Source: Welwitschia mirabilis
Taxonomy: Eukaryota; Gnetophyta; Gnetopsida; Welwitschiales
DNA length: 52,547 nucleotides
NCBI GenBank assembly: GCA_051453625.1
Contig: JBOZIK010000001.1
Location: 27,582,359-27,634,905, forward strand
Direction: 5' to 3'
This document shows positions 22,881 through 34,901 of the stretch, in pieces. The first letter of the stretch is position 1; each line of letters opens with the position of its first letter. The position numbers and the translations under genes were made by a program. Under the pieces are notes generated by a model, which saw nothing but the letters and a program-made list of their open reading frames with translations, made no database searches and was not told where the DNA came from.

Positions 22881-24008
22881 TAAAGAAGTTTATTAATGTT
22901 TAGAAAATGAAGGACATCAAAAGGGAGATGAAGGATAATAATTAAAGGATAATGAATATGAAGTTGAAGGAAGAGGATCATAAGGGATGAAGGAAGAAGT
23001 GGAATTAAACTCTCCTAATTCATGATATAGATTTTCAAATTCAAAGTTATAAGAAGTTTAATATATGTATGGATAAGTTTAAGGGTACTTCTCAAAGATT
23101 TATCTATTTTTAAAAGGATCTAGAAATTATGATTAGTATGAGTTACATTGAAGATAATTCTCTAGAGTTTACTTTGGTCTAATGAAATCTCTTATGACTA
23201 CTTTATTATTATGCTGAAAACTATAGAGATAGAATAGGTTAAATATTGGAAGCTATTTGCAATGTATTTGAGGCCTAACTCATGGTTTAAGTACAAGAAA
23301 ATAGTTTACAATTTTAGCTAAAGATTCATGTTTTCTAGGTTTTCCATAGTTTTGGAGGAGGCCTACAAGTTGAAATGGACTAAAAAGGTCATAGAAGGAT
23401 TTGATTAAAGTTTTAAAGGCTTTGTAGTAAATATGTCAGTGATATCAGTCCAAGAAGGTGGCGGTGCTAGTTTGATTGAGAAAAGATGATTGAAAAAAAA
23501 AAATGTTGGGTTTAGTGTAGAACCAAATGGTTTTAATTAGAGAATATAAAAAAATGTAACAAAAACTCATAAACATCTAAACTTAAATTTTTTCAACCTA
23601 GGAAAATAAACCTAAAATTTTTTCCTTAAAATTCTTAATAAAAATAAAAACTAGCAGAAATGAAAAATGTATAAAGAATTTATAGAAATCAAAAAACACA
23701 CAAAACACATAAGTTCATAGAGTTTGATTTTATTTTAATATTCAAGATCTAACGTTTAGTTGCGCATATAGAAAATTCATTATACCTATAATATAAAATA
23801 TCAAATATAAAATGAAGTTTTAGATTTTAAAAAGATAATCAAACTTAACAATTTAGTCTAGTTCAGGTATTATTGGAAATGGACCAGTACCTATCACTAG
23901 ATAGAAAGGGAAATAATACTTAAAAGAAAAATAAAAATAACTAGTTCAAGTATTACTAGAAAGATGACTACCACCCACTACTAGAAAAATAAAATCTAAC
24001 TAAAAATT
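22881..24008. other. AT-rich interior, no supported gene
   Basis: No coding trace or repeat border is convincing here. A polypurine run GAGGGGGAAAAA at 24009-24020 ends the stretch and precedes the right D1 repeat. Confidence 0.4.
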
Positions 24009-24020
24009 GAGGGGGAAAAA

Positions 24021-25120
24021 CAATTATGTACTCTTTAAAAAATTAATATGCCAATACATCCATAGTAATAACATTATAATCTATTAATTGTAGTATAATA
24101 TAAAAACTTAAATTAAGTGAAATACTTAGTACTATTATTTCATAGGGATGTAGGAGGTAAATTAATCAAAAGAAACAAAATTTATATAACTTGTAACAAA
24201 AATCAAACAAACTAAAAATTAGAAAGCTGAAAGAAAAGAAGTAATATTTAATTGACAACACAAGGGAACAGGAATGCTCTAAGGATTTACTAATTTATGT
24301 AACTCTTCTCCTTTTCTCCAAATATTCCTATATCCTAAAACATGTACTTAAATTATCAAGTCATTAATTCTCAACATGGAGGCATAATCTCATCCACCAC
24401 ATGAGTGTTGGTAAGTTATTAAGTCCTCTCGATACTTTATAGGCCTTTATAAGCATAAAAGGTATGAACCTAAGTGTAAAAGATCCATAAAAAATAGGCA
24501 TTATAAATCACAAATTTAATTTTAAATAACTCACACAATTCCAAAAAACTTAACAATTAAATAAGCTTCACCTAAAAATTGCTAATACCATTCTTCTATG
24601 CATTAATGATGAAAAAATGAAATCTGCTTTAAGAAATAGTTCTACTTAAATGATGCTAGTATCAAATAAAATTATGCATTAAAAACTAAAGGATTCAAAG
24701 AAATTCTTTGTTAAAATTAAAATAAATGCATTACATTAGTGAAGTAAGAAAAGAAGAATAACTCCTCAACTAGCCATGGATCATTCATCCCCTAAGAAAT
24801 ATGTTAGAGTGCTATGACATACAAGCCTCCAAGTCTTCCTCATAATAAGATAATTAAAGATATGTAGTGAGGAATGGTTATAAGAGCTTGACTTATAGCA
24901 TTAGGTATAACCTTCATCATTCAGCACTAGGTAGATAAGATTTTGTCTTGTAGCATTTAGTGGAGGTTTTGTTATAATGTTAGGTAGATGAGTTTTTTTT
25001 CCTATAGCATTAGGTAGGATATTCATCATTTATCATTTAGTGGAGGTTATCTTATAGAGTTAGGTAGATAAAAATCTATGTTCTACCATTAGATAAAATC
25101 TTCAACATTTAGAATTTATT
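24021..25120 (+). repeat. Direct repeat D1 (putative LTR), right copy
   Basis: Aligned with 18440-19665 over most of its length at moderate identity, with the polypurine tract immediately upstream. If these are LTRs the element is plus-stranded with an interior of about 4.4 kb that has itself been invaded by other elements. The 3' end contains the same minisatellite as the left copy. Confidence 0.5.
24895..25115. repeat. 26-27 bp minisatellite, about eight units
   Basis: Second copy of the TAGCATTARGTAGA-type array, in the right D1 repeat. Unit order differs in detail from 19396-19660, so the arrays have changed since duplication. Confidence 0.7.
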
Positions 25121-26280
25121 AAAATAAATGCCTTAAATAACTTATATTTTTAAAGCATTTAGAGGGGGGAAAAGCCTTAAAAGATAGCTAAAATCAATCT
25201 GCGCTTTATAAAAAAATTTAGTTCTTTTATTTTTTGTGTTTCATCTTTTTTCTTCAAACCATGGTTACCCTAATGCCTAAGTTAGAAGATGGAGACCTTT
25301 ACAATGCTATAAGCATGCTATTTTTAGCTTCATTAAGAACTTAGTTATTAGTTCATAAACCTTTGAGTGGTATTTACTAACTACTTTTTGGGCTATCTTC
25401 CTTATCTATGTATGTTCTTTACTTTAGCTTGCTTTCTAATAAATTGATTTCATTATTATGATTTACTTTGATAATTTTTTAAAATTATTAAACTTTCACT
25501 TTCTTCTATTAGAAAAGAGGTCTGATCTTATGTCAAATAAAGTTTTTTGTACAAACATTATGTGAAACTTCACATAAGGCACTAAATAGTGTTGTTTTTT
25601 ATTTTTGTTTTTTAGTTTAAACCAAAAGATATCTTTTTTTTAAATAGAATAATAACTATTCCAAAACTTATTCAGAACATATTCCAAGACTTCCAACTAT
25701 TTTCTTCACCACTTTACTATTGTGCATGCCTAGTTTGTTTCCTTTTACTTACTTGTAAGTTTTAAGAACTTTTATTTACAACAATCTTTGATAAAAATCT
25801 GTAATTCTAAATGCATGATTATAGTATTTCATTTTTGAATGTCATAATAAGCTTGTTATGAAAATTGAGTCATTGAATATTACCTCATTAGAATGAAGTA
25901 AAAAGAAATATATTTCATAGATAAAACTCTAGTGACCTAAGTGGTGAGAGAAGGTTAAGATTACTCAAATAAATAAACATATGCTTTATAATCTAAGGGT
26001 TTTACTACCATGTACACATATGATAAAGTAAAAGCAATGGAGTGAAAATAAGAAAGAATGAAAACATAGTTCACAGAATGAACGTCTGCCTAGGTTTTGA
26101 TTTAGTGATTGGGATGCAATGTGGTGTTTTCTAGTTTCTGGAATGAAGATTGTCCATTCTTAGATAATGAATAATAATTCATATAATGGTTCAAGTAATG
26201 AGGAATATTTACAAATCTAATTATCATGGAATTTTAGTAGTCTAGTTTAGAAAACTAATTCGCTAATGCCATGTATTATA
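25121..26280. other. Unassigned sequence with a CACTA-like subterminal fragment
   Basis: AAATGCCTTAAATAACTT and TTTTTAAAGCATTTAGAGG near 25125-25170 resemble the subterminal repeats of the CACTA element at 29167-43858, suggesting a terminal fragment of a related element. The rest (25200-26280) shows no gene or repeat I can support. Confidence 0.35.
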
Positions 26281-26284
26281 GAGT

Positions 26285-26640
26285 CATCTTCATTTATAGT
26301 GAAAGCCTTTCTAAGGCCATGCTTTATGCTTCATGGCATTGCTTCTAGGACATGAATGTATTATTTAGATAAATTACTAGTTAAAGTATTGCTATCTAAT
26401 TTATGAATCAGATGGTTTAACTTTGCTACTATTTGTTTTACAATTAGATTGCCATTTCTTACTAATCACAACAATGTAGGAACAACATCTGCACTTTCAA
26501 TACATGCCCAAATATCCTCACTATAACTATAGAGATTACTAAGAATAGTGAAAGCATCTTCTTTTATCTTGAAAACCCCTATTTCCAAAATTTTGAGGAG
26601 GAGAAATATGTCACTTGTAGTAAAAATGGCACATTTACTA
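26285..26640 (-). pseudogene. CSI1-type armadillo-repeat protein fragment
   Basis: The minus-strand frame reads LLLKILEIGVFKIKEDAFTI, SNLYSYSEDIWACIESAD, VVPTLL, a stop, LVRNGNLIVKQIVAKLNHLI, HKLDSNTL. This matches in order the armadillo repeats of plant cellulose synthase-interactive proteins (CSI1/POM2: ILETGSAKAKEDSA, SEDIRACVESADAVPALL, KEIAAKTLNHLIHKSD). In plants CSI1 links cellulose synthase complexes to cortical microtubules. Only about 110 codons of a protein of roughly 2,100 residues are present, with stops at a former Trp (TGG to TGA) and elsewhere. It is a dead fragment, downstream of and co-oriented with the DUF547 copies. Confidence 0.82.
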
Positions 26641-26939
26641 AGGAATATGTAATTTTCTTGTAAATTGGTATTATGATTATAATATCTATCATTTGTATCT
26701 ATCTTTTAAATGAATCTAAGATTTTTAACAGTGCTCATAGCTAGAAGACTTTTAGTATAGTGGTGATCTAGTCCTCAATATAATAATCCAAGCTAGATTA
26801 GTGTATCACTAAATAGCAATAAGGCTTGGAAGCAATGGAAGAATTATCAAAAGGAAACTAAAGAGCATAAAAGCAAGCTCCTTAATCTTCAAATTCACCT
26901 ACCATGATACCCTTTTAATAATAGGAATTTTTCAAGACA
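26641..26939 (-). other. Spacer between CSI1-like and DUF547 fragments
   Basis: No family recognised. It may be decayed upstream sequence of either pseudogene. Confidence 0.35.
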
Positions 26940-27860
26940 TACTCTTTCTTTAAATGTTCTTGGATCTAACTTTATAGTAATATGACAATTTCTTACAAGG
27001 AAAACAAGACTCTATCACCAAGTTTTTTTAATGATCTAAGTAGTTAAGCATAATCCAATTAACATAGGACTCGAAATCCTTGGTAAGATCCAAGGCATAA
27101 TAGTCTAATAATTTTAGAATAAGCAATTTTTTTTTGTGTGGAGAATACTAAGTTTTGCTTGTAGATACTTCCATTTTATACTTTATAGTTCCATCATAAC
27201 ATTTTTTGCTATATAAACATGCACTGTAATGTAAATGTTACTAATGGCTTAAGATACTCCAATCCATGTACACTTCAAATTATTGTTTTTGTGTCCATTT
27301 TCCCACTTTTTTGAGAAACATCCTTAAAATAATATAGTAATCATAGTATGAAATGTTTAATAGCTAATGTATTGAAAAGTTATTCATCCACATTAATCAC
27401 AATGTTTTACATAATGGCCACATTCATATGATGATTGATTGAAATCCCTTACTGAATATGAGCATTTACCATGTAAGCATTATTTACATTAATCCAAAAT
27501 ACTAACTTCTATTAAGATTCATGCCTTTCAAATTCATAGCATTTAATTTTTTAATATGAAATATTAGCCTTTTTATTAGATAAGAGGAATTTTGTATCTC
27601 AATCATGTTGTAAGGACTAATATATTTAGGATCAGAATTGAGAAAAATTACTTATGAGTCTTATAATTAATCTATATTTTCAATGTCATCTCATGGCTAA
27701 AGGGGTTTTCTACATCCAAATCTCTAGTGAGTAGTGGTAGGGGTGAAGTTAAATTTGCATTATGCTCTAAAATAAGGCTTTGCTTCTTTAGCTTCAAAAC
27801 AGATATGCAATAAGCATCTTACTATTTCTTCAAAAAGTTTGATGGCATCAATAGCAATTA
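26940..27860 (-). pseudogene. DUF547-family pseudogene, tandem copy 1 (3' part)
   Basis: Minus-strand traces include KLVFWINVNNAYMVNAHIQ, GIPxxHxMMI-like sequence and, toward the 3' end, KKLLILKLLDYYALDL. They correspond to the DUF547 domain (KLAFWIN.YN...MNAFL..GIP) and its C-terminal IPKLLDWYL.DFA motif in plant proteins that carry an N-terminal leucine zipper; their biochemical role is unknown. The unit begins with the conserved EEIVKC segment and has the same order as copies 2 and 3. Many stops and indels. Copy spacing is about 885 bp to copy 2, measured at the shared GAATAAG (27117 and 28002). Confidence 0.75.
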
Positions 27861-28770
27861 AGTAATATGATAATCTCTTACAAGATGAATGACAATATAT
27901 CACTAAGTTTGACAATGATTCAAATAGTTGAGCACAAATCTAGTTGATAAAGGACTTTGAATTCTTAATAAAATTCAAGGCATATCAATCTAGTAATTTT
28001 GGAATAAGTAATTTTTTTTTAGAAATAACACCAAGTACTACTTGTAGATTCTCTCATTTTGTAGCTTCTAATTCCATCCCAACTTTGGCTATTATACAAA
28101 CATGCATTGTAATGCAAATGTTAGCAATGACTTAGGACACTGAAAGTCCATACACACTCTAAATTGTTGTTTCTGTGTCCCTTTTATCACTTTTTAAAGA
28201 AGCATCTTTAAGATGATATGACAGTTGTGGTATGAAATGTTCAATATATAATGCATCAAGAAGGTATACATTCACATTAATTATGACCTTTCACATGAAG
28301 GCAATCATCATATGATGATTGGTTGGAATCCCTTACTTAATGAGAGCATTTACCATGTAAGCATTATATACATTGATCCAAAATGTTAACTTTTGTTGAA
28401 GATTCATGCCTCTTAAATTCATAGTATTTAATTTTTTAATAAGAAATCTTCACCTCTTTATTACATAAGAGGAATTTTAAATCTAAGTTATGTTAATGAA
28501 ATTGGCGCTGATATTATGAAGATACTTATAAGGACCAACGTCTTTAGGATCAGAATTGAGATAGATTCCTTATAAATCTTATAAGTCATCTAGATTTTGA
28601 ATATCACCTCCATGGTTTGGAGTTCCTTTTATGCCCAAATATTTAGTGAGTAGTGGTAGGTATGAAGTAAAAGCTACATTGTGTTCTAAAATAAAGCTTT
28701 GCTTCTTTAGGTTCAAAAAAGATATACAATAAGCATTTTACTATTTCTTCAAAAAGTTTACTAGCATCCA
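27861..28770 (-). pseudogene. DUF547-family pseudogene, tandem copy 2 (3' part)
   Basis: The minus-strand order is ASKLFEEIVKCLLYIFFEPK (compare NKLSEEIVKC of the family), [76 protein letters not shown], then ISKKKLLIPKLLDWYALNF. These segments lie on separate exons in typical DUF547 genes but are contiguous here, suggesting a reverse-transcribed copy. This copy is uninterrupted at the site where copy 3 carries the CACTA element, so it serves as an empty-site reference. Stops and frameshifts make it inactive. Confidence 0.82.
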
Positions 28771-29166
28771 TAGTAGTTGAGCAATATGACAAACTCTTAC
28801 AAGAATAATAATACTCTATCACCAAGTTTTACAATGATCTAAGTAGTTGAGCACAAATTGAGTTAACAATAAACTTTAAGTCCTTATCAAAATCTAAGGC
28901 ATATCAATCTAATAATTTTGGAATAAGTAATTTCCTTTTAGGAATAATACCAAATGCTACATATGTATACTTCCATTTTATAGTTTCTTCTTTCGTCATG
29001 ACACTAGTTGTTATACACACATGCACTATAATGCAAATTTTACTAATGGCTCAAGATACTCTAGTTCATACACACTTCAAATTGTTGATTTTCTATCCCT
29101 TTTACCACTTTATAGAGAAGTATCTTTAAAATGATAAGGTAGTCATAGTATGAAATGTTAAATAGG
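28771..29166 (-). pseudogene. DUF547-family pseudogene, copy 3, 3' portion
   Basis: Immediately left of the CACTA element the minus strand reads ATTTAACATTTCATACT (I-stop-HFIL), then LPYHFKDTSL, SVYELEYLEPLVKFALYC and, after a frameshift, PKRKLLIPKLLD and ALDFDKDLKF. The matching family segments are (T)IEHFILRLPYH, GLE.SEPLVTFALSCG and IPKLLDWYLLDFAKDLES. It continues the reading that stops at 43859, so the transposon insertion split one pseudogene. Confidence 0.82.
29164..29166. other. Left target-site duplication (AGG)
   Basis: AGG on the left pairs with AGC at 43859-43861. The uninterrupted copy 1 has TAGC at the equivalent place (27361-27364), so the original 3-bp target was AGC, the size expected of CACTA elements. 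Confidence 0.75.
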
Positions 29167-29179
29167 TACCACAAGAAAT

Positions 29180-29590
29180 TTAGGCTTTTAAAGCATTTCT
29201 AAAATGCCTTTAAAATGCCTTAAATGCTTTTAAGGTGTTTCTTCATAAAACGCTTTAAAAACCATAACCTTTAAGACATTTGCCTTAAAAGATCTTTTAA
29301 GGCATTTTTAGAAGAAATGACTCAGAAGGCTTTTGAGACATTTTATTAACTCAACGCCTTAAATGGCTTTTAAGGCACTTTCTCATATAAATGCCTCAAA
29401 ATCTTTTTAAGGCGTTTACTAAAAAAAGCCTTAAAATCCTTTTAAGGCATTTTTTTATAAACGCCTTAGAATAGTTTTGAAGTGTTTTCTAATATGAACG
29501 CCATAAAAGGCATTTAAGGCATTTCTTTTCATGAACACCTCAAAATGTTTTTAAGGTTCTATAGCAAATAAACACCTTAAAATATGTAAG
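29180..29590. repeat. Left subterminal repeat array of the CACTA element
   Basis: About 14 copies of AAGGCATTT/AAATGCCTT-like words in both orientations, often paired as CGCCTTAAAA..TTTTAAGGCGTTT at roughly 55-60 bp intervals. The pairs could form hairpins. Confidence 0.88.
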
Positions 29591-30146
29591 TTTGGAAAAA
29601 AAATTTACCACAAAAAGGAATTAGTGGGTTAGTATTACTATTGGCTCTACTCTAGTAATTATGTTATTATTATTGATTCTACTCTAGTTTTATTTCAAGG
29701 GACTTACTCCTAATATAAACACATACTTTAAAATGAAAAGGATATAAGGATGGAAACTTAGCTTAGTCTACATAAGTTCATAGTCATGATTATATTTGTA
29801 TTTTAAATTACTTTTATTTTTAGTGTAAACTTTACAACACCATTCTAACATTTTAGAAGAATTTAAATTCAAATAAACAAATATAATTATTATGTTAAAA
29901 TTAACTAAAATAAGTAAAGGGCTCAAATCCAATTCTAAATAATATAGTTAATTGTTCTAACTCTTAGTTTGTCATTGGCCCTATTACCCAATGAATTATA
30001 AAGTACCATGTATATTATCTAATGGCATATGACATTTTGTCTTTGTAGTTAAAATCATAAAGTATTTATTTATTAATGCTAATAAGCAAGATGGTAAGGA
30101 AGCAAGTGGTCCTTTAAAGGTTCCTTGTTTTAACCCTGTACTTGAC
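29591..30146. other. CACTA interior, nothing recognised
   Basis: AT-rich sequence with a locally doubled block (GGCTCTACTCTAGTAATTAT and GATTCTACTCTAG near 29650-29690). The short minus-strand open frame at 29996-30193 is not supported. Confidence 0.35.
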
Positions 30147-31960
30147 ATGCATACATACATCAAATCAAAATTGCAACACCTATACCTTCTCATCCTTCAT
30201 CAGTGTCCACCATTTCTATGCTTATCAACAATCACACAACCTACCCCAAGGAAAGGAGAGAAGGTTGTTCTTAGCAGGCTAAATTCTCTCTTTGAGGAAT
30301 CTGGACTTATAACCATAACCTATAAGACTATTGAGGTTTTCATATTAAGAGCTACTATGGCTCTAAATCCAAAAATGACACTAGTGCAATAGCGAAGAAT
30401 GGAAACACTAACTATGTAGAGAAGAGATAGGAGTCATTTTTTCATCATAGGTATTAAGAAAATGTCAGTTAAAATCAATAACTAAAAATGTCAGCTAAAA
30501 ATTTTATGGTTCTAAACCAAAAAATTGCTGACTTTTTCAAAATGTCAGCTGGAAATGTTAGTTGACTTAAAGATACTTTTAGATTCAAAAAAAGGGTACA
30601 TGTTGCCCATTTTAAATCTATGGTTAATAAACACTTTAATATGTTATTTAAAAACATTAAATTAAGAAAAACCAAAATTAAATAATCATAACAAAGTTTG
30701 TTTGAGAAAGAAAGGAGATTTTCATGTAGTGTTGTTGTGTTAGGATCAACATATTAAATAATAAAAGAAAAGAATAACATTTGGTTACATTTCAATGATA
30801 ATTGAAGAGGATAACAAATTTCTTTTAAACACTACTATTCCTAGTTTCTTTTACATGCAACAAACCAATAGGTGATAAAGTCCTTTAGCTTTAATTTTAT
30901 TTAGTTATAATATAAATGCTTTGGCATTTTGTGACAACCAATATATAAGATATGGGTAAATAAGGGAAGTTGGTTTGTAAGATTTATTATTAAAGGTCAT
31001 GGATCATAGTCCCATGAACATATAGTAAAGAAGGAGATGTATTATATATTCCCTATTTTTAATTTATTTTGTATTGTAAAACAAGTATTTTTATAATTCA
31101 TGCCATTTAACATAGAAAAAAAGAAGTGGCATGGAAATTCATCAAAAATATTTGGTTATATTGCAAACAATCAAGAGATGAAAGATATCCCCTATTCTAC
31201 TTTAGTATTGGGTTATAAAACAAGTATTATTATGGCTTGTGATGGTTTATAATGAAAGATATCCCCTGTTCCACTTTTATACCGTGTTAGAAAATAGATA
31301 AGGAACACTAGTTTTGGGTGATAAATGAGTGTGTCTTAAGTAATAGTAGTAAGAGATACGATAAATAGTTCCTTTATTGGGGTGAAGTGAATAAAAAATC
31401 AGTTACTATTGGGGGTGAAATTCATAGCCAATAGGAAGCTACTTTGGGTGACAGCATGGAAATCATTTTCTGATTAAAATGCATTGTGAAATTAGAAAAG
31501 TAATATTAGTATTTTGTACCATAAATGTGGGATGAAATATTGCAACCATTAATTGAATAGAAAATTGGAAACATGAGACTAAGTAAATTTGATAAATGAT
31601 TGTCTTAAAATGCTAGGGGGTTCATAAGCTTGGGTTCAAAGGTTTAGTGTTGAGAGTCTTTTTCTTTAATATGAAGGATTTGATGGCCGTGGTAGACAAA
31701 TTCAATGGACTTAAATTATGAGCTTTGGGAATTAGAGCTAGTGGACATACTCTTTAAGCAGACATGCAGTTGCTTATTTAAGGGTTGACTAAATTTGTTA
31801 CAAAGGTATAGGATGAAACTTTTGCATATTGCTTCTAGGAAAGGATGGATAGAATCCATCAAATCAAGACTATGACAAATAAAGTGTTCTTGCATTGTAA
31901 GTTGCATACTTTTAAACTAGAGCCAAATGATAATTATTAACAATGATTCAATACTATTCA
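30147..31960 (+). repeat. Direct duplication E, left copy
   Basis: Aligns with 34902-36790 at roughly 90 percent identity, starting TGCATACATACAT. The first 250 bp keep protein-like reading (LSRLNSLFEESGLITITYKT in this copy; GSESKNGSSIVEKNGNTDC in the other) that I cannot assign. It then contains several copies of AAAATGTCAG and leads into the copia gag trace at 31680. It differs from the right copy by a 65-bp indel near 31160. Confidence 0.85.
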
Positions 31961-32400
31961 TTCTTTAAATGGTAGTTGTAAGAGTAAAGATGTCTATTAA
32001 GGATCAAATGTTGACTCTCCAATGTTCATTTCTCAAGTGTTCAGATAAGTTGGTAAGATCACCAAGCAATACATGTTTTTGTGATGAAAGTAAGCAATAG
32101 AAAAAGAATGTTCAAGATGCTTGACATTGTAAGAAATTAAGGCATATTGGGAGGGATTATCCTACACCAAAATATGAGGATTTATTTAGTGAGGTTGATT
32201 CTTAGAAGATGCTAGCCTTATGGAGGAGGATATCACTTATGATAGCATTAGGAGTTATGTCATTTATTCTTCTGAACAATGATAGTTATAGTTATGGGAG
32301 GTTTTATGTTGTGTATCATTTCAAGTTTTGCTAGTTGCGAAATTCCTAGAGAGATGTTCTTATGCAAAGATATTTCTTAGAAATGATACCCATCCCTTAA
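31680..32400 (+). pseudogene. Copia gag relic with degenerate zinc knuckle
   Basis: Plus-strand traces: VDKFNGLNYELWELEL (compare KFNG.NY..WK..M at the start of copia gag), then after a frameshift MDRIHQIKTMTNKVFLHCKL, HTFKLEPND (compare LESLYMTKSLTNRLYLK..LYTLKM), and near 32124-32165 CKKLRHIGRDYP, a decayed CCHC knuckle (C..C...GH....C with the last Cys now Tyr). Downstream traces toward the protease are too decayed to follow. Gag normally packages element RNA into virus-like particles; this copy cannot. Confidence 0.7.
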
Positions 32401-33352
32401 AACCTCTGATATAGTCTAGTTCATATAATAAGCTATGGACAAAAAATTTTATAGAAGTTGGAATTTCCAACTTTTGCTTCATTAATTTGTTCATGTTGGA
32501 AAGCAACATAGAGTTGTCTTCAAGGGGCAGTCATCAGAGAGTTTTAAAGTCAAATGTTTTTGTTATTGTACTTCTAGTTGAAACACCCTCTTCTTGCATT
32601 AAGCATGACAATTAAAACTTAAACTAATATTCTTTTTATGAGTTAAAATAAAGGAAATAAATATTAAATTTTGATTAAATTTATATTTGACAATATGTGA
32701 TGGAATTAGATTTAAATCTCATGTGAATTTAAACAAATTGTAAGTTAGCAAAATTATTTTGGAAATGGAAGGATTGCAAATTGAAAGTGAATTAACATTG
32801 AGAATAGTTCAATCTAGATTGAAGAAGAATTTATTTGATTTTGATCAGATCTAAATTTCTATATAAATTGGAAATTAAGGTAATAAAATCACTACAAGAT
32901 TAATTTATTATTAAAAATTGATGAAGAATCCGGTTAAAAGCTATTGAATTGAGTTAGAAAAATCCTCTTGAAAATGTATTTAACTTGATTTCATTTGATT
33001 AAGATAGATATAAAATATGAATTTATGATTAAAAAATTTTGAATTATAACAAGCAAAATTATGACAATCATATTGGTGGAAATTTGATTGAAATGAAAAC
33101 CAGTTTAGTTTTTTGTCCTTTAGGATGTTAATTAGTTCTAGAGTTACACTAATTAGACCTAGAGTTTATGACATCCTTACTATGAAATTTACATTAAAGG
33201 AAATACATCAAAATGTTTAAGGGATGTTCAAAAATTGTTAAAGTATAAAGCAAGCTGGTTAGAAATCATTTTTTTAATGTTTGAATTTTGGGTGAGTACT
33301 ATTCATAAAAGGGTGGAAAGGCATGCATGCTAGGATCATCACAAAAAATTCT
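32401..33352. other. AT-rich sequence unique to the left duplication copy
   Basis: No counterpart in the right copy and no gene recognised. A lone CACTACAAGATTAATTT at about 32890 resembles a CACTA end, but no partner or subterminal repeats accompany it. Confidence 0.35.
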
Positions 33353-33850
33353 ATTCATTATTGTTCTTCAAATTGAGCATTACAACTATATTAAATTATG
33401 AGAAACCTATAGAATCCATGAATCTTAGGCCCTACAACAAAAAGAGTAAGGAATAAGGGATAGATTTGGCTTAACCAAAGAATGAAGGCATGACTTCTTC
33501 TTCACTTTAAGAGTAGTGAAACCTCAAACTTCCTGCATAATCTGGCTACTATCACATGTGACTTGATTTATCTTACCCTACAAGAAAACATTTAATAGTG
33601 ATAGAAAAATAAAACAAGAAGGACAAATTCAAAAAACATAAAGAAAATAAAAGAAGGAAAAAAATATTTTTATGAATAAACCTTCATCAAGGACAAACTT
33701 TATATTTGTATGTCATGTGTGGAAATGATGACCTTAAAACTTGGAAATTAAAATATTCTCTATCTTATGCATTACAACCAAAATGGGAAAAAAGTTGAAA
33801 CTCAAACTTTCAAATCTTTCATCAACTCTGCTTTTAAAACTTGAGTGCTT
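33353..33850. repeat. Direct duplication E, distal segment, left copy
   Basis: Aligns with 37284-37790 (shared ATTGTTCTTCAAATTGAGCA, CAACAAAAAGAGTAAGGAA, GGCATGACTTCTTCTT). It belongs to the same duplicated unit as 30147-31960, with different sequence between the two segments in each copy. Confidence 0.8.
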
Positions 33851-34801
33851 CTAGACTTTAGCAATAGTGTCTTACAAACTTTCAAACAAAATACTCAAAT
33901 ACTCTAGTCTTAATCTGTGCTCCTTTATCTTATTGAAGTTTATCTTTAGGAGAGTCACTGCTCATCATCAATGCGTGAAGATGCATATTAGTTGAAGAAA
34001 CAACATAATAAGGCTACTGGACTACCACTGGACATACCTCATATCTTTTGATATATTCTAAGATTCTTGACTTTAGTGGTTGGCAGAGATATTTTCATGG
34101 AAATTTTTAAATAAGGAGTTAGAGGGAGGATGTGAATGCCAAAAAGGAAAGATACCTATTTGTCATTTATGTACACCTACTTTTTAAATTTAGCAATGCA
34201 GGCTGTGTACGTACCTTTATTATTGCATATCTTACATGAATTCCATTATGTTCTTTCTTTCTTGTTCCTTGATCATGGGTTTTCTAGTGTATTCTATAAA
34301 TTCTTCTCTACCAGAAGCACATTGATATAAGTCTTTTGATATCTAATTTTTTTAATTTAAAATTAATTCTATAAGATAAATTTTATTCTTGGAACATGAA
34401 TTGTTAGCTCTTCCATGCCTCCACTGAAGTGTCCTATTTTGATTAGTAATGTTGGAACTCCATTATGTATTATAGCATATTTTCCTCCCATTAGGAAAGA
34501 GTTTGTATTGCCTCAATTAGTCATACTCTATGAGAAAGAAGAAGAAACTTCTCAAAGTTTTTCTTCATGAGGAGTCCATATGGGTGGCTACCGGTTGGAT
34601 CAATCATTTGTTATAAAATGAAAATAAATAGTGTTGAATCAAGAAACGTATATCCAATAGATCAAGAGAAAAGACACAATGATATTAATTGGAAAAACTT
34701 TTTAATGTAGAGGTAACATCCATGGGAAAAGAGGTTAGAGCACTATAACTTTGCAATAGAAAAATGAAAATAGACATAAGAAGCAAAGATTTCCAACTCT
34801 T
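33851..34801. other. Unassigned sequence up to the gap
   Basis: A 64-codon plus frame (34136-34330) is aromatic-rich without motif. A trace QLVILYEKEEETSQSFSS near 34510-34570 resembles the acidic linker after a copia integrase, but this is too short to call. Confidence 0.3.
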
Positions 34802-34901
34802 NNNNNNNNNNNNNNNNNNNNNNNNNNNNNNNNNNNNNNNNNNNNNNNNNNNNNNNNNNNNNNNNNNNNNNNNNNNNNNNNNNNNNNNNNNNNNNNNNNN
34901 N
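34802..34901. other. Assembly gap, 100 N
   Basis: Lies directly before the right copy of duplication E. The minus-strand frame translated through it is an artefact. Confidence 1.

Noticed and set aside
32890-32907. CACTACAAGATTAATTT resembling a CACTA terminus
   Set aside because: No subterminal repeats, partner end or target duplication nearby; probably chance in AT-rich DNA.
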